Shown: in pieces, positions 1-7,872 of the stretch | How positions within the stretch are numbered: the first letter of the stretch is position 1 | How the letters are laid out: each line of letters opens with the position of its first letter | Assembly (NCBI RefSeq): GCF_002737755.1 | Contig: NZ_PEGH01000007.1 | Coordinates: 169,435-233,434 of the forward strand | Reading direction: 5' to 3' | From: Caulobacter sp. BP25 | Lineage (GTDB): Bacteria; Pseudomonadota; Alphaproteobacteria; Caulobacterales; Caulobacteraceae | DNA length: 64,000 bases | The notes under the pieces: model-generated | What the model saw: the letters and a program-made list of their open reading frames with translations, nothing else | Database searches by the model: none | What the model was told of the DNA's origin: nothing | Translations under genes and position numbers: made by a program

Positions 1-763
1 CAGCAACGAGATCACGCTTAGTCGCAACGAGTAAAATCGGGCGATTGCGGACCAGATTTGCTTGTTGCAGAGACATGAATAGGCGGCGCGCATCAGACCG
101 CGGGCGGTGAGGGCTTTTCACAAGCTGTTCGCCATCGACAAGAAGGATAATGACGTCCGCGCGACTAAGCTCTTCGAATGATGTGATGGCACCGGGTGTG
201 TTGAGAACTCGCTGAAAATGCTCCCCCGAACGATCAGCCATGACCAAGTCATAAACAGCGCCGGGACGTGCGATGCGAATATGGGTGAATGTGAGCTCCG
301 CACGGGCAGGTGTACGCGGCGTATCGGGTTGAAACCGTTCGGATTTCGTTCGTGAAAGAAAGCAACGTTCCTCAAAACCTCGAAGCGTCTCACTTCCTGC
401 AAACCCAAATCCCGGAAGCATGCCCCTGTGAACCAGCTCGTAGAGTGTCGCCAACAGAGTGGTCTTTCCCACCTCTGGAGCAGCCACTACTGCAATCACT
501 ATGCCCGATCGTGCTCGGAGTAGCGCGTCGCAGCCTCGAACATCTAGGTTTGCGGCGTTTCCCGTTCGGACCAGATCTTGGTGAAGTCCGGCTTCGGGTG
601 TCTGTGACTCGTTAGAAATTGCACCCTGTTCGGACCCGCTGTCATCAAGCCCGGCGAGTACAAGGTTCGGGCATTCGTCGAAGGAGAGGTTCTCGATGCA
701 CACTCCGGACGCGGGACCCCCGCATCCTGGTTGTCTGCATCTGCGTTCGGCAACCTCGGACAT
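1..763 (-). CDS. Cys-rich N-terminal GTPase of a GTPase-associated system (partial)
   Basis: The start is the ATG read at 763 on the minus strand; the gene runs off the left edge, leaving 254 codons. The first 35 residues carry four cysteines (C9, C14, C22, C31), a zinc-ribbon-like arrangement. A P-loop follows at about residues 94-102 (AAPEVGKTT), then a DxxG-type switch II (ADRSGE) and a G4-like TKRD motif near the cut end, so this is a TRAFAC-type GTPase rather than an ATPase. The first P-loop residue is Ala instead of Gly. It starts 9 bp after the GASH-like gene and is clearly the third gene of that operon. The arrangement matches the 'double-GTPase' proteins of predicted GTPase-associated conflict systems; whether a second GTPase domain exists lies outside the window. 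The GTPase fold is sure; the subfamily is likely. Confidence 0.8.
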   Translation of the reverse strand, partial: MSEVAERRCRQPGCGGPASGVCIENLSFDECPNLVLAGLDDSGSEQGAISNESQTPEAGLHQDLVRTGNAANLDVRGCDALLRARSGIVIAVVAAPEVGKTTLLATLYELVHRGMLPGFGFAGSETLRGFEERCFLSRTKSERFQPDTPRTPARAELTFTHIRIARPGAVYDLVMADRSGEHFQRVLNTPGAITSFEELSRADVIILLVDGEQLVKSPHRPRSDARRLFMSLQQANLVRNRPILLVATKRDLVA

Positions 764-772
764 TCGCTCGCG

Positions 773-1873
773 CTAGCTCCGGAGCTGCCACAGGAGCAGT
801 TGCTCCCGGTAGAACTGTATCGCGGCGTTCAACGGTAGAAGCGCCGTATTTGGATCAATTGCTGTCAATCGTTGGAATCGCGGGCGCCAATCTGGGTCAT
901 CATTGCTATCTACGGCGAGAGCAGCGGCAAAAGCCGATGGCGTCAAAGCGGCAGTTGTCGCTTCGGCTAATAGTTCGCTCGTCCAATCTGCTCTCGTGGC
1001 TAGTGGGGTTGCCAGCACAATATCCGCCAACGGAAGTGCCTTTGAAATGCCTTTTCGCCCCTTTTGAAGTTGGAGATCCAGAATGCCTGGGGCGCTGGAC
1101 AATCCAATTTCGGTGAATGTGAGGTCCGCCAGCTCCTTTCCTGAAAGCAGTGCGGCCTCCGGAAGCGGGATGTCTGAAAAAGCCTTGTCTTGCTCGCGGC
1201 TCCAGCTTCCCACAAGCCACCAATGAATCTTCATTTCCTCTTCGAGGCGTGCTTGATGGTTCAGGATGCCTTGGAGCTGGCCTGCTAAGTCCTGCAAGCC
1301 GTTCATGGTGTAGTTGAGGTTGGCTGCGATCAGCTTCTTGAGGTGAGGGGCTGCCGCTTGGAAGTTGTTGTTGTTCCCCTGGGTCTCAAGTCCTTCGAAG
1401 TCTTCCTTCGTCACCGGCTGCTTACGGTATGTAGCGCTACTCGGGCGCGGGCGCGCAGATTGTTGAAGGGAAGCCAGGGTTGCGTTGGCATGATCCGCCA
1501 GCCCAGGGTCTATGTATGAACGGGCGCCGCCGAAGCCGGCGGTGACAACCGCCAGGGCAGCCAATCCGCGAAATTGCCCCACGGTATCGATCAAATGCCA
1601 AAGCATCGCCGATGCCACAGCCGAGATCTCGGCGTCCCCGCTGGCAGGGTTGAAGGCGGGGTCGTCTCCACTTAGCCCGGTCGCAATGAATTCCAGCTCC
1701 TCCGGCTTTGCCAGCCGAAGTGCCGCGCGTGCGAGCGGGACCAGTTGAGCCTTCTGAAGGCCTGCCAACATCGCCATCGCGGAGGTGGATCTTGCGGAAA
1801 CAAGTTCCGGGGACGTGTTTAGGCCGAGAGAGTTGTAGATCATCCCTAGGCGTTGCATCGGGGCGGTTGTCAT
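773..1873 (-). CDS. GASH-like all-helical protein of a GTPase-associated system
   Basis: A 366-residue protein that appears almost wholly alpha-helical, with no catalytic motif that I recognise. The middle part (about residues 170-235) contains a long Leu-rich helix pair followed by a WWLVGSWSREQD motif, which resembles the Trp-Gly-Ser hallmark of the GTPase-associated system helical (GASH) family; this match is from memory of the family. Its start overlaps the stop of the upstream phosphoesterase gene (ATGA), implying translational coupling, and the GTPase gene follows after 9 bp. The expected role is a scaffold or regulator linking the GTPase to the effector; that role is predicted, not shown. 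There is no signal peptide, so it is cytoplasmic. Confidence 0.7.
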   Translation of the reverse strand: MTTAPMQRLGMIYNSLGLNTSPELVSARSTSAMAMLAGLQKAQLVPLARAALRLAKPEELEFIATGLSGDDPAFNPASGDAEISAVASAMLWHLIDTVGQFRGLAALAVVTAGFGGARSYIDPGLADHANATLASLQQSARPRPSSATYRKQPVTKEDFEGLETQGNNNNFQAAAPHLKKLIAANLNYTMNGLQDLAGQLQGILNHQARLEEEMKIHWWLVGSWSREQDKAFSDIPLPEAALLSGKELADLTFTEIGLSSAPGILDLQLQKGRKGISKALPLADIVLATPLATRADWTSELLAEATTAALTPSAFAAALAVDSNDDPDWRPRFQRLTAIDPNTALLPLNAAIQFYREQLLLWQLRS

Positions 1874-3162
1874 CCGCGCTTCTCCATTTCCTCGATCAGC
1901 TCGCCGACGTCGTTCAGTTGGTTTGCCTCCTTCGCCCTCAGAAGCGCGAGCTTGTAGCGTTCGACGTCTGGCAACGCGTTGTCCTCTTCCTTAGCTAGGT
2001 CGAGACGGCCGACGATTTCCGTCTTTTGCGACAGACTCAGCCGGAAGAACCGATGGACCAGCTCTCGAACGGTCATCGTCGTCGCGGGCTTCGTTGATTC
2101 GCCAGGGGGCGACGGCACGGTAGGCTCTTCCTGTGACACGACCGGTTCTGGACGCCACGCTGATGGCGGCGACCAGTCGGCCAGCTTGATCACGGTCCTA
2201 TGATAGGGGGTGCCGTCTTTGTCGTCATGATTTCGAAATAGCGGTGGCGGCCCCCGCCATACGCGGACGTGAGCATCGACAACCATGTTCCGCACGCCGT
2301 CACCTGTTTCGATAGAAATCTCCAGGATGTTATATCCTGGCTGCCAACTTGGTTCGGAGCGGTGTGGGTTCACAGATCCCGCGTAGAGTCTTACGTAGTC
2401 TCGAGCCGGCGTAATGCGTTGATCGTGTTCGTGCCCGAAGAGTTGGATCCTCGCTCGATCGAGGCCGACCTCAAACTCCCGGCCATCCTGCAACCAGTTT
2501 GGCGGGTGATGCGACATGCAAAGGTACTCGACACCATCGTGCCTGGGCATCGTCCACGCATTCGTGCCCAAAAAAAGCGACTTCTCTCGGTCCGATAGAC
2601 CTGACAGCAGCGCAGAGTTCAGTCCCCGAATGCGGAGTATCGATCCGTCATTGAGCTGAAGGTCGCGGTCCCAGGCAAAAGACTCGTTGCCCCCGAAGAA
2701 CGAGCACTCGTAGCGTGCGGCGAACTCGTTGTATTCGCGGAGGGGAGCGTAGAGAAGGTTGCGTACTTCGGGTTGCTCTAAGCGGCGCATCAGTGCTGAG
2801 TCGCGGTCGTAATGCGTCGGGCCGCGCCGGATAGCGTCGTGCATATCCTGGATAGCTGAGTTTGCCTTCAGTACAGCTTGGTCGATGTCATGGTTGCCGG
2901 TGCATACGAACACCGACGACCTTGAGCACTCACCTGCGTCACACAGTTCATCGAGCCACGCCGCAGCGTCCTGATATTCCTCTCGCTTGCCTGCGAACGC
3001 GATGTCGCCGGTTACAAGAATGGCGTCGAGCGGGCCGCGCTTTTTTACCTGATCAGCGAGGTCGCGTTTTAGTTCAGATCGAACGTCACGATCGGGATTG
3101 AAGCCGATCTTGGATGCATGATTGCTGAAGTGGATATCAGAAAGGTGGGCAAGCCGTAGCAA
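1870..3162 (-). CDS. Calcineurin-like phosphoesterase with C-terminal helical adaptor-like domain
   Basis: This 430-residue protein begins with a complete metallophosphatase domain: SDIHFSNH near residue 8, GDIAFAG, GNHD, a single His in MSHHPP, and GHEH, i.e. all dinuclear-metal ligands. After about residue 350 comes a low-complexity Pro/Ser linker and then a 70-residue helical domain rich in Leu and Glu, compatible with an EAD/death-like adaptor. It is the first gene of the operon with the GASH-like and GTPase genes (ATGA overlap with the next gene). In related predicted conflict systems such phosphoesterases are thought to be effectors or nucleotide-signal hydrolases coupled through adaptor domains. 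The substrate cannot be told from sequence. The domain call for the N-terminal half is secure; the adaptor label is inference. Confidence 0.8.
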   Translation of the reverse strand: MLRLAHLSDIHFSNHASKIGFNPDRDVRSELKRDLADQVKKRGPLDAILVTGDIAFAGKREEYQDAAAWLDELCDAGECSRSSVFVCTGNHDIDQAVLKANSAIQDMHDAIRRGPTHYDRDSALMRRLEQPEVRNLLYAPLREYNEFAARYECSFFGGNESFAWDRDLQLNDGSILRIRGLNSALLSGLSDREKSLFLGTNAWTMPRHDGVEYLCMSHHPPNWLQDGREFEVGLDRARIQLFGHEHDQRITPARDYVRLYAGSVNPHRSEPSWQPGYNILEISIETGDGVRNMVVDAHVRVWRGPPPLFRNHDDKDGTPYHRTVIKLADWSPPSAWRPEPVVSQEEPTVPSPPGESTKPATTMTVRELVHRFFRLSLSQKTEIVGRLDLAKEEDNALPDVERYKLALLRAKEANQLNDVGELIEEMEKRG

Positions 3163-3611
3163 GAGGTTCCCCTGGGCGCCGGAATCCGGGCGAGGAGACT
3201 AGCTTGCTTCAAAACCCGTAGGAAGTGCGCTGTTGCCTGGATAAGCGCTTCGGTTTACCTGAATTGGGGGGCACGAGGCTGCTGAAGCCTTGATGCCGTG
3301 CCAGAGCCGATGGCCAAAAACGCGTCTACGCACAGCTAGGTCCTGTAGCTCGCTAGGCAGACTGCCTTCTGGATCGAACGCCATAACTAGAGTGTAGTTT
3401 GATTCCGAAGGTCCGGAACGGGGCGATGTCTGTCTTCTCGACGCGCGGATCAATGTCGCGTTCTCGGACGTGCGCGAGAGTCAGCGTTTGGCGCGCCGCC
3501 GCCGGTGACAGGGATCCTGTGGATCGGCCAGGGAGGGGGCATGATTGAGCCATGTTTACTAAAGCATCGCAAGAGCGCCAGTCGAAGGTCTAGGCCCTCC
3601 CGGCGTCAAGA
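3163..3611. other. Non-coding stretch upstream of the GTPase-system operon
   Basis: No convincing gene is seen in these 449 bases. Short open frames exist on the minus strand but lack codon bias and recognisable motifs. The segment should contain the promoter of the phosphoesterase-GASH-GTPase operon, but I could not pick a clear -35/-10 pair or operator. Confidence 0.5.
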
Positions 3612-4652
3612 TTAGTGCCCGGGCACTGGTCGGGCCTCCAGCGGTCCAGCACGGCTCGCCTCGATCCGGGCGTACGCAGCGTCTAGCTTGGCACCGACTT
3701 CTCGCCGCCCATCATCCTTCTCGATGATTACAAGGCCGACATTCGCCAGCAGCAGGGCCCTAGCCTTGATCGCGTCGCGCCTTTCCCAGTTGCGCCCTAA
3801 GCAGTGCCCGCTGCCGTGGTATTCGACCGCCAGCATCGGCACCCAATCTTGATCACAGATCAGGAAGTCCGTGCGCCGGTCGTTATAGGCCCATCGGAGG
3901 TCTTTCGCGCCAGTGGTCGTGTCCAGGTACTCGCCCATGCTGACTTGGGCTAGCAGTCTCAGCTTGCGCCCCAGGGTCCAGTTCAGAATGGACCTGAACA
4001 TTGAGCGCTCCTTGCCATTGAGGACCTTGGCCTTGATGAGCGCGCCAGGCTGGGCCGCCTGCAGATGCGCTAGATGTTGGTCTAGGATCGCCCCGGCTCT
4101 TTCGGCCGCGACATTGTCCATTCGCGCTTGGATCTGTTCGACTTCCTTGTGGATGCCAGTGAAACGCTGGTCCGCCTCAACCTGGCGCGCAAGATCGGCG
4201 CGCAGCCGGGCATTATCCTGCTGGAGCTCGCTGATCCGTCCCTTTGACGTCCGCACCTCGGCTTCGGCCGTCTCCGCGCGCCGCCGCCAGGCAGTGCCAG
4301 CCTTCCTCAGCGCCTCGATCTCGCCCTCTGCGCGCTGGCGCGCTGAAATCCGGTGCGCCAACCGCAGACCGGTCAACAGCGCCCCATAGATGATGAAGCC
4401 ACCCCAGGCTGCGATACCGAAGAGTCGCCACCATCGCTTTCGGCCGGTGTCCGGTCCCTCCCGCTTGGCGGACGCCACCGCCTGCGTCTCCGGCGCCGCC
4501 TTGCTGACGGCGCCAAAGTTGCTTCCCTGGCCCGATGTCCTGCCGGCGGCATGGGTTGTGTGACGATGCCTCGGGGCTTTGGCGTTCGCGTCACCATGTA
4601 CGGAAACTATGACGAACAAGACAGCCAAGACTGCGGCGCGGGAACGGACCAT
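3612..4652 (-). CDS. Membrane-anchored coiled-coil protein with C-terminal DUF2726 domain
   Basis: This 346-residue protein has an N-terminal hydrophobic segment (about residues 6-24), a basic Ala/Ser/Thr-rich linker, and a second membrane segment around residues 75-97. A long Ala/Glu/Arg coiled coil follows (about 105-175), and then a C-terminal domain that looks like DUF2726. That domain shows the DFLICD and LAVEYHGSGH elements followed by a helix with a Lys (KARALL) and a strand ending in VIIEK, consistent with the restriction-endonuclease-like fold proposed for the family. The nuclease activity is not proven. It sits between the GTPase-system operon and the tRNA-Ser gene, all on the same strand. 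Its role in defence or nucleic-acid processing is possible but unproven. Confidence 0.75.
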   Translation of the reverse strand: MVRSRAAVLAVLFVIVSVHGDANAKAPRHRHTTHAAGRTSGQGSNFGAVSKAAPETQAVASAKREGPDTGRKRWWRLFGIAAWGGFIIYGALLTGLRLAHRISARQRAEGEIEALRKAGTAWRRRAETAEAEVRTSKGRISELQQDNARLRADLARQVEADQRFTGIHKEVEQIQARMDNVAAERAGAILDQHLAHLQAAQPGALIKAKVLNGKERSMFRSILNWTLGRKLRLLAQVSMGEYLDTTTGAKDLRWAYNDRRTDFLICDQDWVPMLAVEYHGSGHCLGRNWERRDAIKARALLLANVGLVIIEKDDGRREVGAKLDAAYARIEASRAGPLEARPVPGH

Positions 4653-4992
4653 TGGCCGAAGCTAGAACGACAAGCTTTGGCGCAACTTAAAGGATATTAC
4701 TAAGGCTGCGCTTACCGAGAGGCACTCTGACCCGGACGGTAGGTTAGGTATGGAAGCGCCATGCGGTTTAGCACCCGCCCGTTGGTCGCACTGCTCTTAA
4801 TTTTTGGTGGCCAGTTTGGCGGACAATCGATTCGCCGACAGAGCCATCATCTCGGCTTTTAACCCAGGTCCGCCAGCCGCCGAACGCATCAAAGCTCCAG
4901 CTTCAACAACAATTATCTTAGGGCTTAGAAGTGGGGGTAAGATCTAGGTGTCGGGAGTAAGGTTTTGAGTTTATTGAATAATTATTGAATTT
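4653..4992. other. AT-richer spacer between DUF2726 gene and tRNA-Ser
   Basis: About 340 bases with no supported gene. They are clearly less GC-rich than the housekeeping block to the right, with runs such as the tract near 4970-4993. They contain a short copy of the tRNA 3' end (listed separately). This is where the junction of an island integrated at the tRNA would be expected. Confidence 0.5.
4815..4825. repeat. 11-bp direct repeat of the tRNA-Ser CCA end
   Basis: The sequence TTTGGCGGACA occurs here and again at 4991-5001, where it spans the encoded CCA and acceptor stem of the tRNA-Ser gene. Partial copies of a tRNA 3' end can be left by site-specific integration, but 11 bp is too short to exclude chance. 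Confidence 0.3.
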
Positions 4993-5082
4993 TGGCGGAC
5001 AGGGTGGGATTCGAACCCACGGTAGGCTTCCACCTACGGCGGTTTTCAAGACCGCTGCCTTAAACCACTCGGCCACCTGTCC
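4993..5082 (-). tRNA. tRNA-Ser(UGA)
   Basis: Read on the minus strand, the 90-nt sequence starts GGACAGG and ends CCTGTCC-G-CCA, giving a perfect 7-bp acceptor stem, a discriminator G and a genomically encoded CCA. The anticodon loop reads CTTGAAA with anticodon TGA, the T arm contains GGTTCGAATCC, and a long variable arm (the stem around TAGG/CCTA) marks a class II tRNA, as expected for serine. The accessory segment lies directly off its 3' end, a common integration position. Confidence 0.97.
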
Positions 5083-5210
5083 GGAGCAGGCGGCTATATC
5101 AGCGCCTCTTCGCCTTAACCAGACCGCAAACGCCTTAACCAGACTTCAAAACAATTCGGTCACCATAATTTGAGTCAAAGGGGCGGGCCCTTCGTCTGGA
5201 CGGCAAGCGC

Positions 5211-6197
5211 ATGGACCAGGACACCTATCGTTTGTGGCGGATTCTTCGCACGCAGGGGCTCGTGGCCCTCGTGGCCCTCAGTCTAGCCGCCTGCGCTACG
5301 CCCAAGTACGATGTCGGCCGCCCGATGATCGGCGTGCGCAACGCAGCGCCGCGCCCCAGCGATATGGTCGGCCCCAACGGAAAGCCGCTTCGAGGTACCG
5401 AGAAGCCCTACCAGATCAACGGCGTCTGGTACTATCCAAAGGAAGATCGCGACTACAACGTCATCGGGACCGGCTCCTGGTACGGTGAGCAATTCCACAA
5501 TCGTCGCACCGCTAATGGCGAAATCTTCGACATGGATATCCCATCGGCGGCGCATAAGACGCTGCCGCTGCCGAGCCTTGTAGAGGTCACCAACCTCGAC
5601 AATGGGCGCCGGATGATCCTACGCGTCAACGATCGCGGACCCTTTGTGGGCGATCGCGTTATCGACCTTTCCAAGGCCGCCGCCGAGGAGCTGGGTTATC
5701 GTCGTCAGGGCGTCGCCAAGGTTCGGGTCAAATATATTGGGCCCGCGCCCAAGAGCGTGTTCGATCCGCCGCGCCAGTACGCTCAGGCGCCTGTCCGAGC
5801 CGAAGCGCCGCCTCGCAGTTTCGCGGATATCCAGGAGCCGTCGCAGCGCGTGCAGGTCCTGCCGGCCAGGTCCGAGCCGGAGCGGTTGGCTTCGCAGGCC
5901 CTTTCGGCGCCGCCGATCAATCCGCCTGACCCGGTGAAGCCCTCGCCTCCGGCGACGATCGCATCCGGGGCGGGTTTCCGCATCCAGGCCGGCGCTTTCG
6001 CTAGCCGGGAGAACGCCGAGAAGGCCGTCCAGCAATTGGCGCTGGCCGGCAACGTGACGATCGAGCCTCTGGAGCGTCCCAGCGGCACGCTGTACCGCGT
6101 GGTGGTCGCCGCCGGCGAGGATGAGGGCGAGGCGTGGAGTCTGCGCCAGCGGGTAGAGGCCCTGGGCTATTCGGGCGCTACGGTTCTTCGTCCCTAG
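5211..6197 (+). CDS. rlpA: RlpA-like septal lytic transglycosylase lipoprotein with SPOR domain
   Basis: This 328-residue protein begins with a lipoprotein signal ending in the lipobox LAAC at about residues 25-28. A double-psi beta-barrel RlpA domain follows (about 85-175), with the family features GTGSWYGEQFHNRRTANGE, an AAHKTLPLPS stretch and NDRGPF, the last containing the catalytic Asp region. A Pro/Ala-rich linker leads to a C-terminal SPOR domain (about 255-328), which binds denuded septal peptidoglycan. RlpA cleaves naked glycan strands and acts at the cell envelope during division. It is the first gene of the plus-strand housekeeping block, upstream of tmk with 41 bp to the chosen tmk start. 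Confidence 0.92.
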   Translation: MDQDTYRLWRILRTQGLVALVALSLAACATPKYDVGRPMIGVRNAAPRPSDMVGPNGKPLRGTEKPYQINGVWYYPKEDRDYNVIGTGSWYGEQFHNRRTANGEIFDMDIPSAAHKTLPLPSLVEVTNLDNGRRMILRVNDRGPFVGDRVIDLSKAAAEELGYRRQGVAKVRVKYIGPAPKSVFDPPRQYAQAPVRAEAPPRSFADIQEPSQRVQVLPARSEPERLASQALSAPPINPPDPVKPSPPATIASGAGFRIQAGAFASRENAEKAVQQLALAGNVTIEPLERPSGTLYRVVVAAGEDEGEAWSLRQRVEALGYSGATVLRP

Positions 6198-6238
6198 ACC
6201 CTCTGGACAAGCCTCGCGATCCGGTCGAATGGAGGCCG

Positions 6239-6865
6239 GTGACCCAAGGTTTCTTTATCAGTTTCGAAGGCGGCGAGGGGGCTGGAAAGTCCACTCAGAT
6301 TCGCCGTTTGGCCGAACGGCTTACCGCCGCCGGCCATGACGTCGTCGTGACCCGCGAGCCCGGCGGAAGTCCGGGCGCCGAGGCCATCCGCGAGCTGCTG
6401 GTCAACGGCGCCGCCGACCGCTGGTCTCCGGTCACCGAGACGCTGCTGATGTATGCCGCCCGCCGTGACCACGTTGAACGGGTGATCCGACCGGCCCTCT
6501 CGCGCGGCGCCATTGTCTTGTGTGACCGCTTCGCCGACTCGACCCGCGCCTACCAGGGCGCCGGCGGCGACGCACCCGCCAGCCTAATCGCCTCGCTCGA
6601 GGACCACGTCCTGGGCGGAGCTGTCCCAGACCTGACGCTCATCCTTGATCTTCCCGCCGAGATTGGCCTTCAACGCGCCGAGGCCAGGGGCGGCGCCGCG
6701 CGCTTCGAGTCGAAGGGGCTGGCTTTCCACGAGCGCCTTCGCGCCGGCTATCTGGAGATCGCGCGACGGGAGCCCGAGCGGTGCGTGGTCATCGAAGCCA
6801 ATGCTGAGATCGACGCGGTGACCGCCGCGATCGGCGACGCGGTCGACCAAAGGCTCGAACGCTGA
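6239..6865 (+). CDS. tmk: Thymidylate kinase
   Basis: Phosphorylates dTMP to dTDP in dTTP synthesis. The P-loop FEGGEGAGKST lies at the N-terminus, followed by the DR(Y/F)-type motif CDRFADSTRAYQG and an Arg-rich lid region (RAEARGG). I chose the GTG at 6239 because it puts the conserved TQGFFISFEGG start at the N-terminus and follows GGAGG at 6231-6235. The spacing is short, but the upstream in-frame ATG at 6134 would add 35 residues lying largely within rlpA. The length (208 aa) is normal. The stop overlaps the holB start (TGATG), so the two are translationally coupled. Confidence 0.93.
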   Translation: MTQGFFISFEGGEGAGKSTQIRRLAERLTAAGHDVVVTREPGGSPGAEAIRELLVNGAADRWSPVTETLLMYAARRDHVERVIRPALSRGAIVLCDRFADSTRAYQGAGGDAPASLIASLEDHVLGGAVPDLTLILDLPAEIGLQRAEARGGAARFESKGLAFHERLRAGYLEIARREPERCVVIEANAEIDAVTAAIGDAVDQRLER

Positions 6866-7872
6866 TGCAAGCGCCAGCGCATCCCCGCGACGTCTACAGG
6901 CTTGAAGGCCAAGCGGCGGCCGAGGCGGCGTTCCTGGATGCGCTGGAGCGAGGCCGTCTGCACCATGCCTGGCTCCTGACGGGGCCCGAGGGCGTCGGCA
7001 AGGCGACCCTGGCCTATCGCATGGCGAGGCGCCTGCTGGGCGCGCGCCCCGAACCGTCGTTGGGTCTTCTAGGCGCGGCGCCGTCGGATGTCGTCAGCCG
7101 ACAGGTCGCCGCGCGCTCGCATCCCGACCTGATGATCCTTGAGCGGCTGACCGACGACGGAAAGGCCCGCAAGGCGATCCCAGTCGACGAAGCGCGCAGG
7201 CTGCCGGAGTTCTTCGCCAACTCGCCAGCGGTCTCGCCCTACCGAGTAGCCATCATCGACGCCGCCGACGACTTGAATGTCAACGCAGCCAACGCGGTCC
7301 TGAAGACGCTGGAGGAGCCCCCGTCGCGCGGGGTGATCCTGCTGATCAGCCATGCGCCAGGCAAGCTTCTGCCGACCATCCGCTCGCGCTGTCGACGCCT
7401 GCCGGTTCCCGCGCCCGGTGTTCCGGCCGCCGCCGACATGGTTGAGCGGATGGCCGACCTGCCGTACAAGGACGCAGAGCGTCTGGCGCGCATGGCCCAC
7501 GGCGCGCCGGGAAAGGCGCTGCAGCTGGCCGCCGTTGGCGCGATCGCCATGGACGACGCGGCCAATGAGATACTGCGGGCCCTGCCCAAGATCGACGAGG
7601 GCGCGTTGCTGGCCATGGCCGACACCTTCCGGGGCGGGGAGGGCGCGGCGCGGTTCGAGCTGCTGATGGACCGCATGGCCGACCAGGTGCGGATCTTCGC
7701 GACCAAGGTCGCCGCCGATGGCAAGAACTCCCCTGGCTTGGATCGCTGGGCGGCCGCCTGGGAGCGCCTGTCAAACGTGCCCGGAGAGGCCGAAGCCGTG
7801 AACCTTGACCGGGGCGACGTGTTCTGGAGCGTCATCTCGGACTTGCGCGCGGCGGCCAAGGCGGCGATGTGA
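6865..7872 (+). CDS. holB: DNA polymerase III delta' subunit
   Basis: This 335-residue clamp-loader subunit overlaps tmk by one base. The N-terminal AAA+ domain has the P-loop-like TGPEGVGKAT (about 35-45), a DAADDLNVNAANAVLKTLEEPP segment shortened here to its SRC-type neighbourhood, and IRSRCRRL as the SRC motif. It works in the DnaX complex that loads the beta clamp. The tmk-holB-tatD order is standard in bacteria. The typical zinc-binding cysteines seen in DnaX proteins are absent, as in many alphaproteobacterial delta' proteins. The stop overlaps the GTG start of the next gene. Confidence 0.93.
   Translation: MQAPAHPRDVYRLEGQAAAEAAFLDALERGRLHHAWLLTGPEGVGKATLAYRMARRLLGARPEPSLGLLGAAPSDVVSRQVAARSHPDLMILERLTDDGKARKAIPVDEARRLPEFFANSPAVSPYRVAIIDAADDLNVNAANAVLKTLEEPPSRGVILLISHAPGKLLPTIRSRCRRLPVPAPGVPAAADMVERMADLPYKDAERLARMAHGAPGKALQLAAVGAIAMDDAANEILRALPKIDEGALLAMADTFRGGEGAARFELLMDRMADQVRIFATKVAADGKNSPGLDRWAAAWERLSNVPGEAEAVNLDRGDVFWSVISDLRAAAKAAM

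Noticed and set aside
3199..3453. 84-codon frame in the left intergenic region
   Set aside because: No codon bias, no RBS, no family resemblance.
6134..6238. Longer tmk start at ATG 6134
   Set aside because: It lies mostly inside rlpA and adds residues before the conserved kinase N-terminus; GTG 6239 has GGAGG just upstream.
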